Shown here piece after piece: positions 26,187 to 33,521 of a stretch of 64,000 nt of DNA. Both the position numbers and the translations under genes were made by a program. How positions within the stretch are numbered: the first letter of the stretch is position 1; every line of letters begins with the position of its first letter. The stretch lies in contig CAUJEY010000272.1 of the NCBI GenBank assembly GCA_963169325.1, positions 1-64,000 on the forward strand, written 5' to 3'. The stretch is from Bacteroidota bacterium. Its GTDB lineage: Bacteria; Bacteroidota; Bacteroidia; Chitinophagales; Saprospiraceae. The notes beneath the pieces are model-generated. The model was not told the origin of the DNA and did no database searches. It saw only the letters and a program-made list of their open reading frames with translations.

Positions 26187-26845
26187 TGCATATCCCCTTG
26201 TGGAAAAAATGGGTCTCGCATGTCGTGCCCCTCACGCTGGAAACGGCCGCCTCCGAACAGAATCCTGAACTCACGGTAATGCTCGACCGGGGGCGGTTGC
26301 AGCTGTTGAGTGGCAATGCGATTTATTCGTGGGATGACCTCTATCACAACTTCACCATTGCCTTCGGCACGCTCGATATTGAAGAACGCGGCTTTCAGGA
26401 CGTATTGATTTTGGGGCTCGGTCTGGGCAGCGTACCCTATATTCTGGAAAAAATTTACGAGCAGTCTTACGAATACACCGCCGTAGAATGGGATGAAACG
26501 GTAGCCGCACTGGCCGCCAAATACACTTTATCGCGCCTGAATAGTCCGGTGAATATTGTAACTGCCGATGCCGGCATTTTCCTCGAAGTAACGGAGGAAC
26601 AATTCGATATGATCGTGGTCGATATTTTTGAAGACGACCGCACGCCCGATCAGTTTGAATCCGTCGATTTTCTCGAAATCTGCGCCGAGCACCTGAAACC
26701 CAAGGGTATCATTTTATACAACCGCCTCCACAACACCCCTCGAAACATTATCGCCACCCAGCGTTTTTTTGAGGATAAATTCAAAACCGTTTTCCCCGCA
26801 GCGGGGAAAATTGATACGGGAGGGAACTGGATATTGGTGAGTTAG
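26186..26845 (+). CDS. Spermidine synthase-like methyltransferase-fold protein
   Basis: 219-residue cytosolic protein with the Rossmann fold of polyamine aminopropyltransferases. Motifs: LQLLSGNAIYSWDDLYHN near residue 35, the nucleotide loop VLILGLGLGSVPYIL near 74, the acidic strand YTAVEWDE near 97, and the DxxxxD-like MIVVDIFEDDRTPD near 142 at the active site. It lacks the standard tetramer N-domain, so a true spermidine synthase activity is uncertain. The ATG at 26186 overlaps the TGA of the AsmA gene (TGATG), which implies translational coupling; a longer version starting inside the AsmA frame is rejected. Confidence 0.8.
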   Translation: MHIPLWKKWVSHVVPLTLETAASEQNPELTVMLDRGRLQLLSGNAIYSWDDLYHNFTIAFGTLDIEERGFQDVLILGLGLGSVPYILEKIYEQSYEYTAVEWDETVAALAAKYTLSRLNSPVNIVTADAGIFLEVTEEQFDMIVVDIFEDDRTPDQFESVDFLEICAEHLKPKGIILYNRLHNTPRNIIATQRFFEDKFKTVFPAAGKIDTGGNWILVS

Positions 26846-26854
26846 GTTAATTGC

Positions 26855-26922
26855 GTCATTGGTCGTCATTGCGTCATTAGTCGTCATTGCAATGACCTAA
26901 TGACGCAATGACGACTAATGAC
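26855..26922. terminator. Word-based inverted repeat between convergent genes
   Basis: Arms 26855-26878 and 26899-26922 pair over 24 bases with one mismatch. The repeated word is GTCATTGGTC / GCGTCATT. It lies 9 bases after one stop and 4 before the other, fitting a bidirectional terminator. Confidence 0.7.
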
Positions 26923-26926
26923 ATTA

Positions 26927-27520
26927 TTAAACCACATGCTTCCCCCCCGTCCAGCCATGTTCGCCCAGATATTGCCGGCCGCTGCCAAACGCGGGTGTTT
27001 CCAGTGAAGTACCCATACTATCATTCCAGCGGTTGAGGTAGCCGAATAAGGCGATGACACCGAGAATTTCCACAATTTCACCTTCATCCCAGTGACGGTG
27101 CAGATTTTCAGAGATGACCTCATCCACACTATTGGGCACGGCAGAGGCGGCCACGGCAAAATTCAGCGCAGCGCGTTCCGCCTCGCTGAATGCCGGATGC
27201 GAGCGATAGTCCCAGATATGATCCAGTTTATCCGTACTGGCCCCGTAACGTTCGGCAGCGCGAATGGTATGCGCCTGGCAATACTGACAGCCGGCCGTCA
27301 GGCTGGCCAGGTAGCCGATCAACCGTTTCAGGTCGCTGGTCACGCGGCCGTTATTTTCCATCACTGCCTTGTTTAGTTGAATAAACGCCTTGGCAATGGC
27401 CGGGCGGCGTTGCATGGTCAACACGCTGTTAGGGCAAAACCCCAACGTTTCGTTGAAAAATTGAGCCAGTTCGGCAACTTCGGTATCATGATCCGGAGGA
27501 AGTGGTGTGATCAGTGGCAT
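26927..27520 (-). CDS. Carboxymuconolactone decarboxylase / AhpD-like protein
   Basis: 197-residue all-helical protein of the CMD/AhpD superfamily. The redox motif TAGCQYCQAHT (CxxC followed by His three residues later) near residue 80 matches the AhpD active site, so a peroxidase-related alkylhydroperoxidase role is plausible. WDYRSHPAFSEAERAALNF and the C-terminal GYLNRWNDSMG match the peroxidase-related subgroup. The ATG at 27520 gives the family N-terminus MPLITPLPPD; the 56 upstream in-frame residues are compositionally odd and rejected. No AhpC neighbour is present; the peroxiredoxin at 2875 is far away. Confidence 0.88.
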   Translation of the reverse strand: MPLITPLPPDHDTEVAELAQFFNETLGFCPNSVLTMQRRPAIAKAFIQLNKAVMENNGRVTSDLKRLIGYLASLTAGCQYCQAHTIRAAERYGASTDKLDHIWDYRSHPAFSEAERAALNFAVAASAVPNSVDEVISENLHRHWDEGEIVEILGVIALFGYLNRWNDSMGTSLETPAFGSGRQYLGEHGWTGGKHVV

Positions 27521-27634
27521 AATAAAGGATATTGTGATTGTAGATATTGTTTTTTTGTTTACTGCAAAGAAGGTAGTTTTACTTGCAAATCGCACTATAG
27601 AAATTAGTATGATCACAACAATACAGGAGAGATC

Positions 27635-27811
27635 ATGAACCCAGCCATCGTTTATGGACAAGTCTCTAATGATAAAGAGATTCAGCAAATTCTCGATTTA
27701 CAGGCGCAAAACCTGTCTGCCGTCCTGTCGCCCGAGGTGATCGCTTCTCAGGAATTTCTCACCGTGCGACACGATCCGGCAGTTTTGCAGCGCATGAACC
27801 AGGCCGGATGA
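27635..27811 (+). pseudogene. Truncated GNAT acetyltransferase N-terminus
   Basis: A 58-codon ORF starting MNPAIVYGQV. The stretches EIQQILDLQAQNL and SPEVIASQEFLTVRHD, then LQRMN, match from memory the N-terminal 60 residues of a GNAT acetyltransferase group common in Bacteroidota. The acetyl-CoA-binding core that should follow is missing; after the TGA the sequence does not resume it in an obvious frame. It could be a relic, or less likely an independent small protein. The surrounding 27521-27917 holds nothing else coding. Confidence 0.5.
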
Positions 27812-27917
27812 AACAACAGGCGAGATTTGGCATGTAATTGTTTGGCGATTTTGAGCCGGCGATGCTGAATCCTGGCCATGCTGGCTGTGCCACCTCTGAA
27901 CCTTTCCCCTACGCCAA

Positions 27918-27948
27918 TTGTTCGTTGGCCATTGTTACTTTATTTTTG
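27918..27948 (+). promoter_or_regulatory. Candidate promoter of the vWA gene
   Basis: TATTTTTG at 27941-27948 is an exact -7 box. TTG at 27918-27920 lies 20 bases upstream, in range for a -33 element. The gene start at 27990 is 41 bases downstream, which also argues against the TTG at 27918 as a start codon. Confidence 0.5.
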
Positions 27949-27989
27949 TCGTTATTCCCCCGCACCATTCAACGAACAACGCGCTGCAC

Positions 27990-29078
27990 ATGCTTGGCTT
28001 TCGATTTTCCGAATACAAACCCGACCCCAACCAATCCACCTTTGACCGGCTTTTTAAAATATTTCAGGAGTTGCTGCTGTACACCTCGGGCGACGTAGGC
28101 GAAGCCCTGTCCTGGTTGACGGAATTGGACAAAGAGTACAAACTCAGCACACCCGATTACGGCATCGGCGATTTTATCCGCGAACTGGAAGAACGCGGTT
28201 ATCTCCGCCGCGATGGCGACGGACAAGGCAATGTGGGGCTTACCGCCAAAATGGAAATCAGCCTGCGGCAAAAAAGCCTCGACGATATTTTCGGCGACCT
28301 GAAAAAAGCTAAAAGCGGCAAACATAACACTGGATTTATCGGTCGCGGCGATGAGTTTACTTCCGACGTCAAACCGTATGAATTTGGCGACAGCCTCGAC
28401 AATCTCGCCGTCACCAACTCCCTGCGCAACGCCTATATAAACCACGGCATCGACGATTTCCAACTCACCCAGGATGACCTGGAAATCCACGAATCCTATT
28501 ACCAAAGCCAAATGTCGTCCGTGTTGATGATCGACATTTCACACTCCATGATCCTGTATGGCGAGGACCGCATCACCCCGGCTAAAAAAGTGGCCATGGC
28601 GCTGGCTGAATTTATACAGACCCGTTATCCAAAGGACACCCTCGACATTATCGTGTTTGGAGACGATGCCTGGACGATCGAGCTGAAAGACATTCCATAC
28701 CTTCAGGTTGGCCCCTACCATACCAATACAGTAGCCGGACTGGAGCTGGCCATGGACATCCTGAAGCGCCGGCGGAATCCCAACAAACAAATTTTCATGA
28801 TCACCGACGGCAAGCCTACCTGCATTAAAATAGGTAAAAACTACTACAAAAATTCTTTCGGACTGGATCGGAAGATCATCAACCGTTGTCTCAATTTAGC
28901 CCTGCGTTGCCGAAAATTAGACGTGCCCATCACTACTTTTATGATTGCGCACGATCCGTATTTGGTTCGTTTTGTAGAGAACTTTACCCAGGCCAACGAC
29001 GGCAAAGCCTTTTACTCTTCGCTTCAGGGCCTGGGTTCATTCGTGTTGGAAAATTACAAAAAACGGAAACGCAAGTAG
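27990..29078 (+). CDS. vWA domain protein
   Basis: 362-residue cytosolic protein with a C-terminal von Willebrand factor A domain. The MIDAS motif is MIDISHSM (DxSxS) near residue 178; metal-site partners are likely in HTNTVAGLE and MITDGKPT near 245-275. The N-terminal 150 residues are mainly helical, with [31 protein letters not shown] and a short-helix region [15 protein letters not shown]. This layout resembles stand-alone vWA proteins that work with MoxR-type AAA+ ATPases, but none is next to it. The start at 27990 follows a good promoter. Role unknown. Confidence 0.8.
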   Translation: MLGFRFSEYKPDPNQSTFDRLFKIFQELLLYTSGDVGEALSWLTELDKEYKLSTPDYGIGDFIRELEERGYLRRDGDGQGNVGLTAKMEISLRQKSLDDIFGDLKKAKSGKHNTGFIGRGDEFTSDVKPYEFGDSLDNLAVTNSLRNAYINHGIDDFQLTQDDLEIHESYYQSQMSSVLMIDISHSMILYGEDRITPAKKVAMALAEFIQTRYPKDTLDIIVFGDDAWTIELKDIPYLQVGPYHTNTVAGLELAMDILKRRRNPNKQIFMITDGKPTCIKIGKNYYKNSFGLDRKIINRCLNLALRCRKLDVPITTFMIAHDPYLVRFVENFTQANDGKAFYSSLQGLGSFVLENYKKRKRK

Positions 29079-29082
29079 CGCC

Positions 29083-29090
29083 TATCTTTG
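29083..29090 (+). promoter_or_regulatory. Candidate -7 box of the small membrane protein gene
   Basis: TATCTTTG, exact TAnnTTTG, then CCGC and the ATG at 29095. The mRNA would be leaderless or nearly so. It starts 4 bases after the preceding stop, so the downstream genes may have their own transcript in addition to read-through. Confidence 0.5.
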
Positions 29091-29094
29091 CCGC

Positions 29095-29394
29095 ATGTAC
29101 GTGCTACTTGTTTCCATCATTATCGGCCTGTTCGTGGCCATGCTATTCGTCAATCTGTATTTTCGGGCAAAAGTGCTGAAAGTATACGGCGTATTGGTGC
29201 GCAACCGGGTACAATTCGGCGCGGCGCATCTTTTTGACCGGCAAAAGTTGGAAGAAGAGGTGTTGTCCCGGTATCCGCAATTTCGCGGCGAGATTGAATC
29301 ATTTATCCGCCATATACGCTACTCCATCAAGATGGCCACTGTTCTGATTGTACTCATCACGGCCTTTGGCGCCGTATTGATGTATTTCAGATAA
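29095..29394 (+). CDS. Small membrane protein, unknown function
   Basis: 99 residues with two predicted membrane helices: residues 2-22 (LLVSIIIGLFVAMLFVNLYF) and about 78-97 (ATVLIVLITAFGAVLMYF). The loop between is charged, with HLFDRQKLEEEVLSRYPQ. No family recognised. It lies between the vWA gene (16-base gap) and the oxidoreductase gene (15-base gap) on the same strand, so it is probably co-transcribed with them. Its composition matches its neighbours, and both spacing and promoter support it as a real gene. Confidence 0.65.
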   Translation: MYVLLVSIIIGLFVAMLFVNLYFRAKVLKVYGVLVRNRVQFGAAHLFDRQKLEEEVLSRYPQFRGEIESFIRHIRYSIKMATVLIVLITAFGAVLMYFR

Positions 29395-29409
29395 ATTCCG
29401 TGCTTAATC

Positions 29410-30423
29410 ATGAAAAAACTCAAAATCGGTCTGCTGGGGGCCGGCCATCTCGGCAAAATCCACCTGAAATGTATCCTGGCAACGGAACAATGGGAACTCG
29501 CTGGTTTTTATGAGCCCGAAGAGCGCAATGCGGCATCGGCTATAGCGCAGTATTCCGCCAGGCGTTTTCAAACTGTAGACGAATTATTAAACGCGGTAGA
29601 CGCCGTTGATATCGTCACGCCAACGCCGAGTCATTACGCCCTGGCAGCCAAAGCCATCCGGGCCGGCAAACACGTATTTATCGAAAAGCCGGTTACACAA
29701 ACGCTTCATCAGGGAAGGGAACTGCTACGGCTGGCCGACCTCCACCAGGTGAAGGTACAAGTGGGACATGTGGAGCGCTTCAATCCGGCTTATCTGGCAC
29801 TGCGCGACATGATGTTGCAGCCGATGTTTATCGAAAGTCATCGCTTAGCCGCTTTTCAGCCCCGGGGCACGGAAGTGTCGGTCATTCTTGATTTGATGAT
29901 TCACGACCTGGACCTGGTTTTACACCTGGTGCAATCGCCGGTCCAGCGCGTCAGCGCAAGCGGGGTAGCCGTGCTGAGCAACACGCCGGACATCGCTAAT
30001 GCCCGCGTGGAATTTGCCAATGGCTGTGTTGCCAACCTGACGGCCAGCCGTATTTCCCTCAAGCAGATGCGAAAAATGCGGCTCTTCCAACGCGATGCCT
30101 ATATCAGCCTGGATTTTCTGGAAAAAAATGCTCAAATCGTGCGGCTGTTCGACCGCGATGCAGTGAATCTGCCGCCCGAAGATCAACTAATGGAATTTGA
30201 TACGCCGGCTGCCGGCAAAAAATGGCTGCACCTGCAAATGCCGGAAACCGTTCCGGTGAATGCGATACAACAGGAGCTGGAGACTTTTGCCGAAAGTATT
30301 TTACAGGATACGACGCCACCTGTTTCGCTGAATGACGGCTACGAAGCGCTGCGGTTGGCGCACCGAATTCTGAAAGAAATAGATAAAAGAAAGGCAAAAA
30401 CGCTTGATAACGCGTCTTTTTAA
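29410..30423 (+). CDS. Gfo/Idh/MocA family oxidoreductase
   Basis: 337-residue NAD(P)-dependent oxidoreductase acting on a sugar or sugar-like substrate. The Rossmann motif is GLLGAGHLGKIHLK at the N-terminus; VDIVTPTPSHYALAAKAI and KHVFIEKPVTQT carry the conserved Glu-Lys-Pro of the family, and VGHVERFNPAY with DLMIHDLDLVLHL covers the catalytic region. Similar proteins in Bacteroidota sit in lipid A or nucleotide-sugar contexts, but no such partners are here, so the substrate is unknown. It is the last gene in the run from the vWA protein. Confidence 0.9.
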   Translation: MKKLKIGLLGAGHLGKIHLKCILATEQWELAGFYEPEERNAASAIAQYSARRFQTVDELLNAVDAVDIVTPTPSHYALAAKAIRAGKHVFIEKPVTQTLHQGRELLRLADLHQVKVQVGHVERFNPAYLALRDMMLQPMFIESHRLAAFQPRGTEVSVILDLMIHDLDLVLHLVQSPVQRVSASGVAVLSNTPDIANARVEFANGCVANLTASRISLKQMRKMRLFQRDAYISLDFLEKNAQIVRLFDRDAVNLPPEDQLMEFDTPAAGKKWLHLQMPETVPVNAIQQELETFAESILQDTTPPVSLNDGYEALRLAHRILKEIDKRKAKTLDNASF

Positions 30424-30637
30424 AGGATTAAGCGAGAATTAAGTCAATTTTTATTCATTCCTTACCCGTTGTTTATCTAAAATTAAGACCTGCCCCTGCA
30501 TACTTGTGGCATGATTCAGCACGGCCAATACCCTCCATGTTTTGGTCCCTAAAAATCAACCTATCATAAACCCACAAGAAAAGCCGGGTTAGTTGCTGAA
30601 TCCTGGTCCGGCCGACCTTGTTGAAACCATCCACATC

Positions 30638-31102
30638 ATGCCAGCATTTTCAAATGTTCAGGTCATCAGCAGCCCTCCGTTTAGCCTGAGAGGAAGCGCT
30701 AATTTTTTCACGGAAACTGCGGATGTTACCCCGCTTTTCACAGAACCCGCCGGCCCAACCAATCAGATCATCACCCGCGACCAGCAGATCAACATCAAAG
30801 TTGACTGGACCGCTACCGGATGGACGTGCATGCTCATGAACAACCATCAGTACGTGTGCAAAATCTTTCTGGAGTGCATGGGACCACTCGAAGCGGTTCC
30901 GGGTGAAGTGACCGCAATCGTGAACCACATCCCGGTATTCACGAACAACTACTCCACGTTGATCGCCACACCGCCGAACCTTCCCGCCGGGTTGTACAAA
31001 GTCGTGTTTACCCTGAGCCTGCGGCAAACATCGCCCGCGCTCAGCATCCCGACCGGCGCCTTCGTAGAATTGGGCTACATCCAGGTCCTGGAAGATTTCT
31101 AA
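30638..31102 (+). CDS. Unknown beta-rich protein, 154 aa
   Basis: No family recognised. The ATG at 30638 gives MPAFSNVQVIS; a TTG start 45 bases upstream is possible but less likely. There is no signal peptide or membrane helix. The sequence looks beta-sandwich-like: ITRDQQINIKVDWTATGW, YVCKIFLECMGPLE and LPAGLYKVVFTLSLRQTSP. It has two cysteines near the middle, which are probably reduced if the protein is cytosolic. It has its own 210-base upstream gap with no clear -7 box. Neighbours give no functional hint. Confidence 0.65.
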   Translation: MPAFSNVQVISSPPFSLRGSANFFTETADVTPLFTEPAGPTNQIITRDQQINIKVDWTATGWTCMLMNNHQYVCKIFLECMGPLEAVPGEVTAIVNHIPVFTNNYSTLIATPPNLPAGLYKVVFTLSLRQTSPALSIPTGAFVELGYIQVLEDF

Positions 31103-31234
31103 GCAGGAAATCAGGTAATAGCGGGCGACTCCAGGCATGTAGCCGGGAGCCGCCCGTTTTTGTTTTTCTGAGATAAATGGCAATGCCGGTAAGGTCCGTG
31201 CAGGAAAGCACGCTCTATAAGCTGCAAAACCGGA

Positions 31235-31376
31235 GAGGACGACCACACTACTGGACATTTTTTAACACATAGGCACATAGGACACATAGTTTTTTGATTA
31301 TCAAAGGTTTAAAATCTATGTGATCTATGTGCCTATGTGTTAAAATTAATAATGTCCAGTAGTGTGGAGGACGACC
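31235..31376. mobile_element. MITE-like inverted-repeat element with apparent 10-bp target duplication
   Basis: Terminal arms CACACTACTGGACATT (31244-31259) and its complement (31351-31366) enclose a second pair of arms, 31264-31280 and 31325-31341 (word CACATAGG). The direct repeat GAGGACGACC flanks the unit at 31235-31244 and 31367-31376, the arrangement left by transposase-catalysed insertion. There is no coding sequence inside. It ends 2 bases from the stop of the small CPHC protein. A simple terminator hairpin is the alternative. Confidence 0.6.
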
Positions 31377-31378
31377 CA

Positions 31379-31618
31379 CTAATTAGGCAGCGAATATCCT
31401 CCGTGTGCTTCCGTGTCCAATCCTGGCGGCACAAAGACGCCCTCATGTAAAATGAATGGGTCCTCGCCGGGCCGGGAGGTCATTTTTCCATTGCGTAAAT
31501 TTAGCCGGCGTTCATACCCTTCACAATGCGGACAGGTAAAAACGGCCCAATCTCCATCATGGCGCACAACGCACTGGTGACGCGATGATTCATCGTTTAA
31601 CCGAAAATTGATTTGCAT
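31379..31618 (-). CDS. Small CPHC-motif protein, unknown function
   Basis: 79 residues, no signal peptide. WAVFTCPHCEGYERRLNLRNG contains a CxxC knuckle (quoted motif CPHC near residue 29) and Cys16 lies upstream, so one half of a zinc ribbon is possible. The C-terminus is proline- and glycine-rich (VFVPPGLDTEAHGGYSLPN). No family recognised. A MITE-like element abuts its 3' end, and the divergent BTAD regulator starts about 130 bases upstream. It has good codon use for this genome but remains a modest-confidence gene. Confidence 0.6.
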   Translation of the reverse strand: MQINFRLNDESSRHQCVVRHDGDWAVFTCPHCEGYERRLNLRNGKMTSRPGEDPFILHEGVFVPPGLDTEAHGGYSLPN

Positions 31619-31695
31619 GGGTTAAATATCGCAGTTTTTTAGCACTGCTTTAAATTAATTAACCAAATAAATTCATATCATATAATAAAATGGGT

Positions 31696-31703
31696 TAATT
31701 TTG
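31696..31703 (+). promoter_or_regulatory. Candidate -7 box of the BTAD regulator
   Basis: TAATTTTG, exact TAnnTTTG, 48 bases before the ATG at 31752. It overlaps the TTG at 31701, so that codon is not the translation start. The region upstream is very AT-rich. Confidence 0.5.
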
Positions 31704-31751
31704 TCGCGTTGTTTTTTAATAAATATCCAATTTACCAACCACCCAACTACC

Positions 31752-32936
31752 ATGATCCCCCCTAAAATTGTCGTTTTCGGCAATACCAGTGTGCCGGCAG
31801 AACAATTCACTGCACTATCCTCCCGTCACATTGAAGTAATGCCCATTCCGGATACCTATCCGGCAGATTGCCTGCAATTCCTGGCGCCATTTCACCTGAT
31901 CGTATTTAATTCTGCTTCCGAATCGGAAGAAAACCTCGAACGGATCCGGACCCTGCGACGCGCCTATCGCTCCGTGCCGGTGATCATGGCGTCGGTCAAT
32001 CCATCCATTGTTTACCTGGTAGAGGCATACCGGTATGGCATAACGGATTGTCTGCTGGCCCCATTCAGCCAGGAGAAACTGGCATCGTTGGTTTCCACCC
32101 ATCTGCAGCCCGAAAAAATGCCGGATAACACCGTGGAGGAGCAGATACCGGAGCATAACCTCCCGGCTCCGTTGTTATCCCATACCCGTGAAGCCGACCT
32201 TCATGTTCAATTTCTGGGAACACTTCGCCTCAACCAACATGGAAGTCTGCTGGATTTGCCAGGCGGTGCGCGGCAGCGGTCGCTGCTCGCGTATTTGCTG
32301 TATCATACCAAAACCCAGGTTCCACGCGACCGTATTTTGCAATATTTCTGGCCGGATCATGACCCGGATTGTGCTAAAAACAATTTGAACGTGAGCATGC
32401 ACAGCCTGCGCCGGCATTTAAGTGCATATATAAAAGAGGAGACGATTTGTTACCGCAACGACTCCTTTTTTATCAATCCGAACCTTAACATTTACAGCGA
32501 CTTAGACGAATTTTTACATAGCTATCATCTGGGGAAAACCGCTGAAAGACACGGTAAAGTACCGGAGGCTATAAGCCGGTATCTGGCAGTGGTTCAAATG
32601 GGCTACGGTTTTCTGGACGAATTCGGGCAGGAGGAATGGACGATACGCCTAAGAGAAGAATTTATCGAAAAACATCTTCACGCCCTGGGCTATATCAGCG
32701 CCAATCAGCAACAAACGGGAAACTTCGATGCCGCAATCGAATCGTATCGACAAATGTTATCCATCGATGGGTGCCTCGAATCGGTTCACCGTGGAATTAT
32801 GGTGTGTTACCTGGCCCTGGGTAAAAAAGAAAAAGCCGTGCGGCAGTTTTTGGAATGTGAACGTGTACTTCAGGAAGAATTAGATATGCGCCCATCTGCC
32901 GAAACACAGGCCTTGTACCAGGAAGCCAAAGGTTAA
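31752..32936 (+). CDS. BTAD (SARP-like) transcriptional regulator with receiver-like N-domain
   Basis: 394-residue DNA-binding protein. Residues 1-115 look like a response-regulator receiver fold (KIVVFGNTS, LIVFNSASESEENLERIRTL, SVPVIMASVN, YGITDCLLAPFSQEKL), but the phosphoacceptor strand reads LIVFNSA with no clear aspartate, so it may not be phosphorylated. Residues 150-245 form the OmpR-type winged helix seen in SARP proteins (LQFLGTLRLN-like start, LLAYLLYHTKTQVPRDRI, KNNLNVSMHSLRRHLSAY). Residues 250-394 are a bacterial transcriptional activation domain of TPR-like helices (EFIEKHLHALGYISANQQQTG, here in part). Target genes unknown; it stands alone. Confidence 0.85.
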   Translation: MIPPKIVVFGNTSVPAEQFTALSSRHIEVMPIPDTYPADCLQFLAPFHLIVFNSASESEENLERIRTLRRAYRSVPVIMASVNPSIVYLVEAYRYGITDCLLAPFSQEKLASLVSTHLQPEKMPDNTVEEQIPEHNLPAPLLSHTREADLHVQFLGTLRLNQHGSLLDLPGGARQRSLLAYLLYHTKTQVPRDRILQYFWPDHDPDCAKNNLNVSMHSLRRHLSAYIKEETICYRNDSFFINPNLNIYSDLDEFLHSYHLGKTAERHGKVPEAISRYLAVVQMGYGFLDEFGQEEWTIRLREEFIEKHLHALGYISANQQQTGNFDAAIESYRQMLSIDGCLESVHRGIMVCYLALGKKEKAVRQFLECERVLQEELDMRPSAETQALYQEAKG

Positions 32937-32942
32937 AAATGT

Positions 32943-32977
32943 AGAAGGTTTCCGGTTGCAGTAACCGGAAACCTTCT
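32943..32977. terminator. Hairpin between convergent genes
   Basis: Perfect 15-bp arms AGAAGGTTTCCGGTT and its complement around the loop GCAGT, 6 bases after the BTAD regulator stop. It is followed by a partial repeat of the word AACCTTCTAA. Likely a terminator. Confidence 0.7.
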
Positions 32978-33006
32978 AACCAAAAAACCTTCTAATCCTT
33001 CAGTTA

Positions 33007-33387
33007 TTAAACATTCGGGATAGTCAACACTTGTCCGGGATGAATGACATCCGGGTCATTGAGGATATCGCGGTTTGCTTCGAAGATGGCCTTATACTTC
33101 ATCATATCCTTGTAATAGTGCTTGGCGATTTTGCTCAGGCTTTCTCCTTTTTCTACCGTGTGTATGGCATAAACGCCGGGGTTAGACACCTGGATGTCAG
33201 CAGCAATATCCGAAGGATTTGAACCGCCGATTTCTTTAATGGCGTCCCAAATTTGGTCTTTTTCGTGTTGTGTTTGCACAGTGCCCCATACGCGGAGAAC
33301 GCCGTCGGCTTCTTCAACTTTGCCGTTTTGAACGTTCAGGTTTTCGCCGAGGGTGAGCACGCTTTGGTACTTTTCTTTTACTGCCAT
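33007..33387 (-). CDS. BON-LysM protein (Kbp/YgaU-like)
   Basis: 126-residue protein with a BON-like N-domain (about 15-70: GENLNVQNGKVEEADGVLRV, then IKEIGG) and a C-terminal LysM domain (about 76-125: HTVEKGESLSKIAKHYY through DPDVIHPGQVLTIP). This two-domain order matches Kbp/YgaU, a cytoplasmic potassium-binding protein in E. coli, and it lacks a signal peptide, consistent with a cytosolic location. It could act as a stress- or ion-responsive protein; that is inferred from the family. It is convergent with the BTAD gene. Confidence 0.9.
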   Translation of the reverse strand: MAVKEKYQSVLTLGENLNVQNGKVEEADGVLRVWGTVQTQHEKDQIWDAIKEIGGSNPSDIAADIQVSNPGVYAIHTVEKGESLSKIAKHYYKDMMKYKAIFEANRDILNDPDVIHPGQVLTIPNV

Positions 33388-33521
33388 AGTAGTATGGTGT
33401 TTGAGTTTTGATGAAAAAATTAATGGTGCAAAAATAAGCTATTCTCCCGAATCAGGGGGGAACTGCCCATAAAACAAGCGTTTTAAAACGGGAACGTTTA
33501 TACGAAAGTTTGGTACAAGCG

